This document shows, piece after piece, positions 63,138 to 64,000 of a DNA stretch of 64,000 nucleotides. Position 1 is the first letter of the stretch, and the number at the start of each line of letters is the position of its first letter. A program made the position numbers and the translations under genes. The notes under the pieces were generated by a model that was not told the DNA's origin, searched no databases, and saw nothing but the letters and a program-made list of their open reading frames with translations. Origin of the DNA: Streptomyces liangshanensis (GTDB lineage Bacteria > Actinomycetota > Actinomycetes > Streptomycetales > Streptomycetaceae); NCBI RefSeq assembly GCF_011694815.1, contig NZ_CP050177.1:1860001-1924000 (forward strand), read 5' to 3'.

Positions 63138-63854
63138 TCAGGTGACAGGAGTCCCCGGCTCCGGGGGCGGGACGAGGCCGCGCCGGTACGCGTACCGCAC
63201 CGCCTGTGCCCGGTCCCGCACGCCCGTCTTGGCGAAGAGGTTGTTGATGTGGGTCTTCACAGTGGCCGCGCCGATGTGCAAGCGCCCCGCGATCTCCTTG
63301 TTGGAGAGCCCCTCGGCGACCAGCGTCAGCACCTCGGCCTCCCGCGCGGTCAGCCCGTCGGGCAGTTCGGCCGGCCCCGGGTCCGGCGGCGGCGCCGTGA
63401 CCCGCTCCAGCAGGCGGCGCTGGACGGCGGGGGCGAGCCCGGCCTCGCCCGCCAGGACGTCGTCGACGGCCCGGACGATCTCCTCACCCCGCGCGTCCTT
63501 GGTCAGGTAGCCCCGGGCGCCCGCCCGCAGCGCCGCGAACAGGGACTCGTCGTCGGCGTACGTCGTGAGCACCACGACCTGGGTGCCCGGATGGTCCGTA
63601 CGGATCCGGCGGGTGGCCTCCACGCCGTCGCAGCGCGGCATCCGCAGGTCCATCAGCACCACGTCGGGGGCGAGTCCGGCGACGAGGGCCACCGCCTCCT
63701 CGCCGTCGCGCGCGGCCCCGACGACCTCGATGCCGGGCAGCAGCCCGAGCAGCATCACGATGCCCTCGCGGACCACGGCCTGGTCGTCGGCCACGACCAC
63801 CCGCGCCGGTGCCCGGCCGCCGTCCGCGCCGGCACCCGCCGCCCGGTCCGTCAC
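63138..63854 (-). CDS. NarL/LuxR-type response regulator
   Basis: 238 aa. Receiver with D23/D24, phospho-acceptor Asp69 in VVLMDLRMPRCDG and LTKDA. The C-terminal LuxR HTH reads LTAREAEVLTLVAEGLSNKE then IAGRLHIGAATVKTHINNLF. GTG start at 63854 overlaps the stop of the upstream kinase (GTGA). It lies 97 nt before the DUF485-symporter operon on the same strand, so transporter control is possible but unproven. Confidence 0.92.
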   Translation of the reverse strand: MTDRAAGAGADGGRAPARVVVADDQAVVREGIVMLLGLLPGIEVVGAARDGEEAVALVAGLAPDVVLMDLRMPRCDGVEATRRIRTDHPGTQVVVLTTYADDESLFAALRAGARGYLTKDARGEEIVRAVDDVLAGEAGLAPAVQRRLLERVTAPPPDPGPAELPDGLTAREAEVLTLVAEGLSNKEIAGRLHIGAATVKTHINNLFAKTGVRDRAQAVRYAYRRGLVPPPEPGTPVT

Positions 63855-64000
63855 GCCGGTACTCGCAGCCGCACGCTGAACCCCTTCCCGCCGGGGCCCC
63901 CGGAACCGGCCTCCAGCGTGCCGCCGAGCAGTTCGGCCCGCTCGCGCATCCCGAGCAGACCGTACCCGGACCCGGACGTGCCGAGCCCGGCCGGGCCCTT
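63851..64000 (-). CDS. NarL-type sensor histidine kinase, C-terminal end only
   Basis: Only the last 49 residues are in the window: GYGLLGMRERAELLGGTLEA followed by KGFSVRLRVPA. This is the G2 box and final strand of a HATPase of the HisKA_3 class. Its TGA overlaps the regulator start by 4 nt. The sensor part lies beyond the right edge. Confidence 0.85.
   Translation of the reverse strand, partial: KGPAGLGTSGSGYGLLGMRERAELLGGTLEAGSGGPGGKGFSVRLRVPA

Overview
The window is high-GC DNA, with codon use, gene families and gene order typical of a Streptomyces chromosome. The left 25 kb looks like core chromosome. From memory it follows the S. coelicolor neighbourhood cutRS - ferrochelatase - sepH - tdk - ptsH - M16 peptidases - parC.

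Region 1 (1-25.5 kb, housekeeping): the CutRS two-component system, a 57-aa small protein, inositol monophosphatase and actinobacterial ferrochelatase, a lactone oxidase, a membrane protein, the FtsZ regulator SepH, a rhodanese, a VOC protein, thymidine kinase, a phosphodiesterase with a DUF5998 protein, a GNAT-acyl-CoA-synthetase (Pat-like) acetyltransferase, HPr with a DasR-type site, a GntR regulator, an M16 peptidase pair (one active, one without catalytic residues), a ParC-type topoisomerase subunit, a CobW-family GTPase and an APH-fold kinase.

Region 2 (25.5-42.1 kb, accessory): a compact NRPS locus. A plus-strand A-T-C protein faces a minus-strand operon: C-A-T, then C-A-T-TE fused in one reading frame to a complete MFS transporter, then C-A-T, then MbtH. 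Both promoter regions carry the same DasR-like core TGGTCCAGACC just downstream of the likely -10. The plus-strand promoter also has an 11-nt phased direct repeat of SARP/OmpR type. The A-T-C gene appears to start at an ATC codon behind a perfect Shine-Dalgarno. Adenylation codes suggest Gly, Asp and a basic residue. The fourth A domain lacks the amino-acid-binding Asp and probably loads a non-amino acid.

Region 3 (42.2-58.3 kb): an alpha-glucan utilisation locus. It holds two secreted beta-helix enzymes with the D-(N22)-DD acid pattern of GH87 alpha-1,3-glucanases (588 aa, and 1428 aa with many binding modules), a cytoplasmic GH13 alpha-glucosidase, a sugar ABC importer without its own ATPase, and a MalR-like LacI regulator. 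A three-gene drug-type ABC exporter sits inside it. A 22-nt operator is repeated (20/22 identical) upstream of the regulator gene and between the importer and exporter.

Region 4 (58.5-64 kb): a CitA/CitB-type two-component system, a sodium:solute (acetate-type) symporter with its DUF485 partner, and a NarL-type response regulator with the end of its kinase. The likely job is carboxylate sensing and uptake.

No rRNA, tRNA, CRISPR array, transposase or integrase was seen. Functions are assigned by reading motifs in translated sequence; no database search was run.
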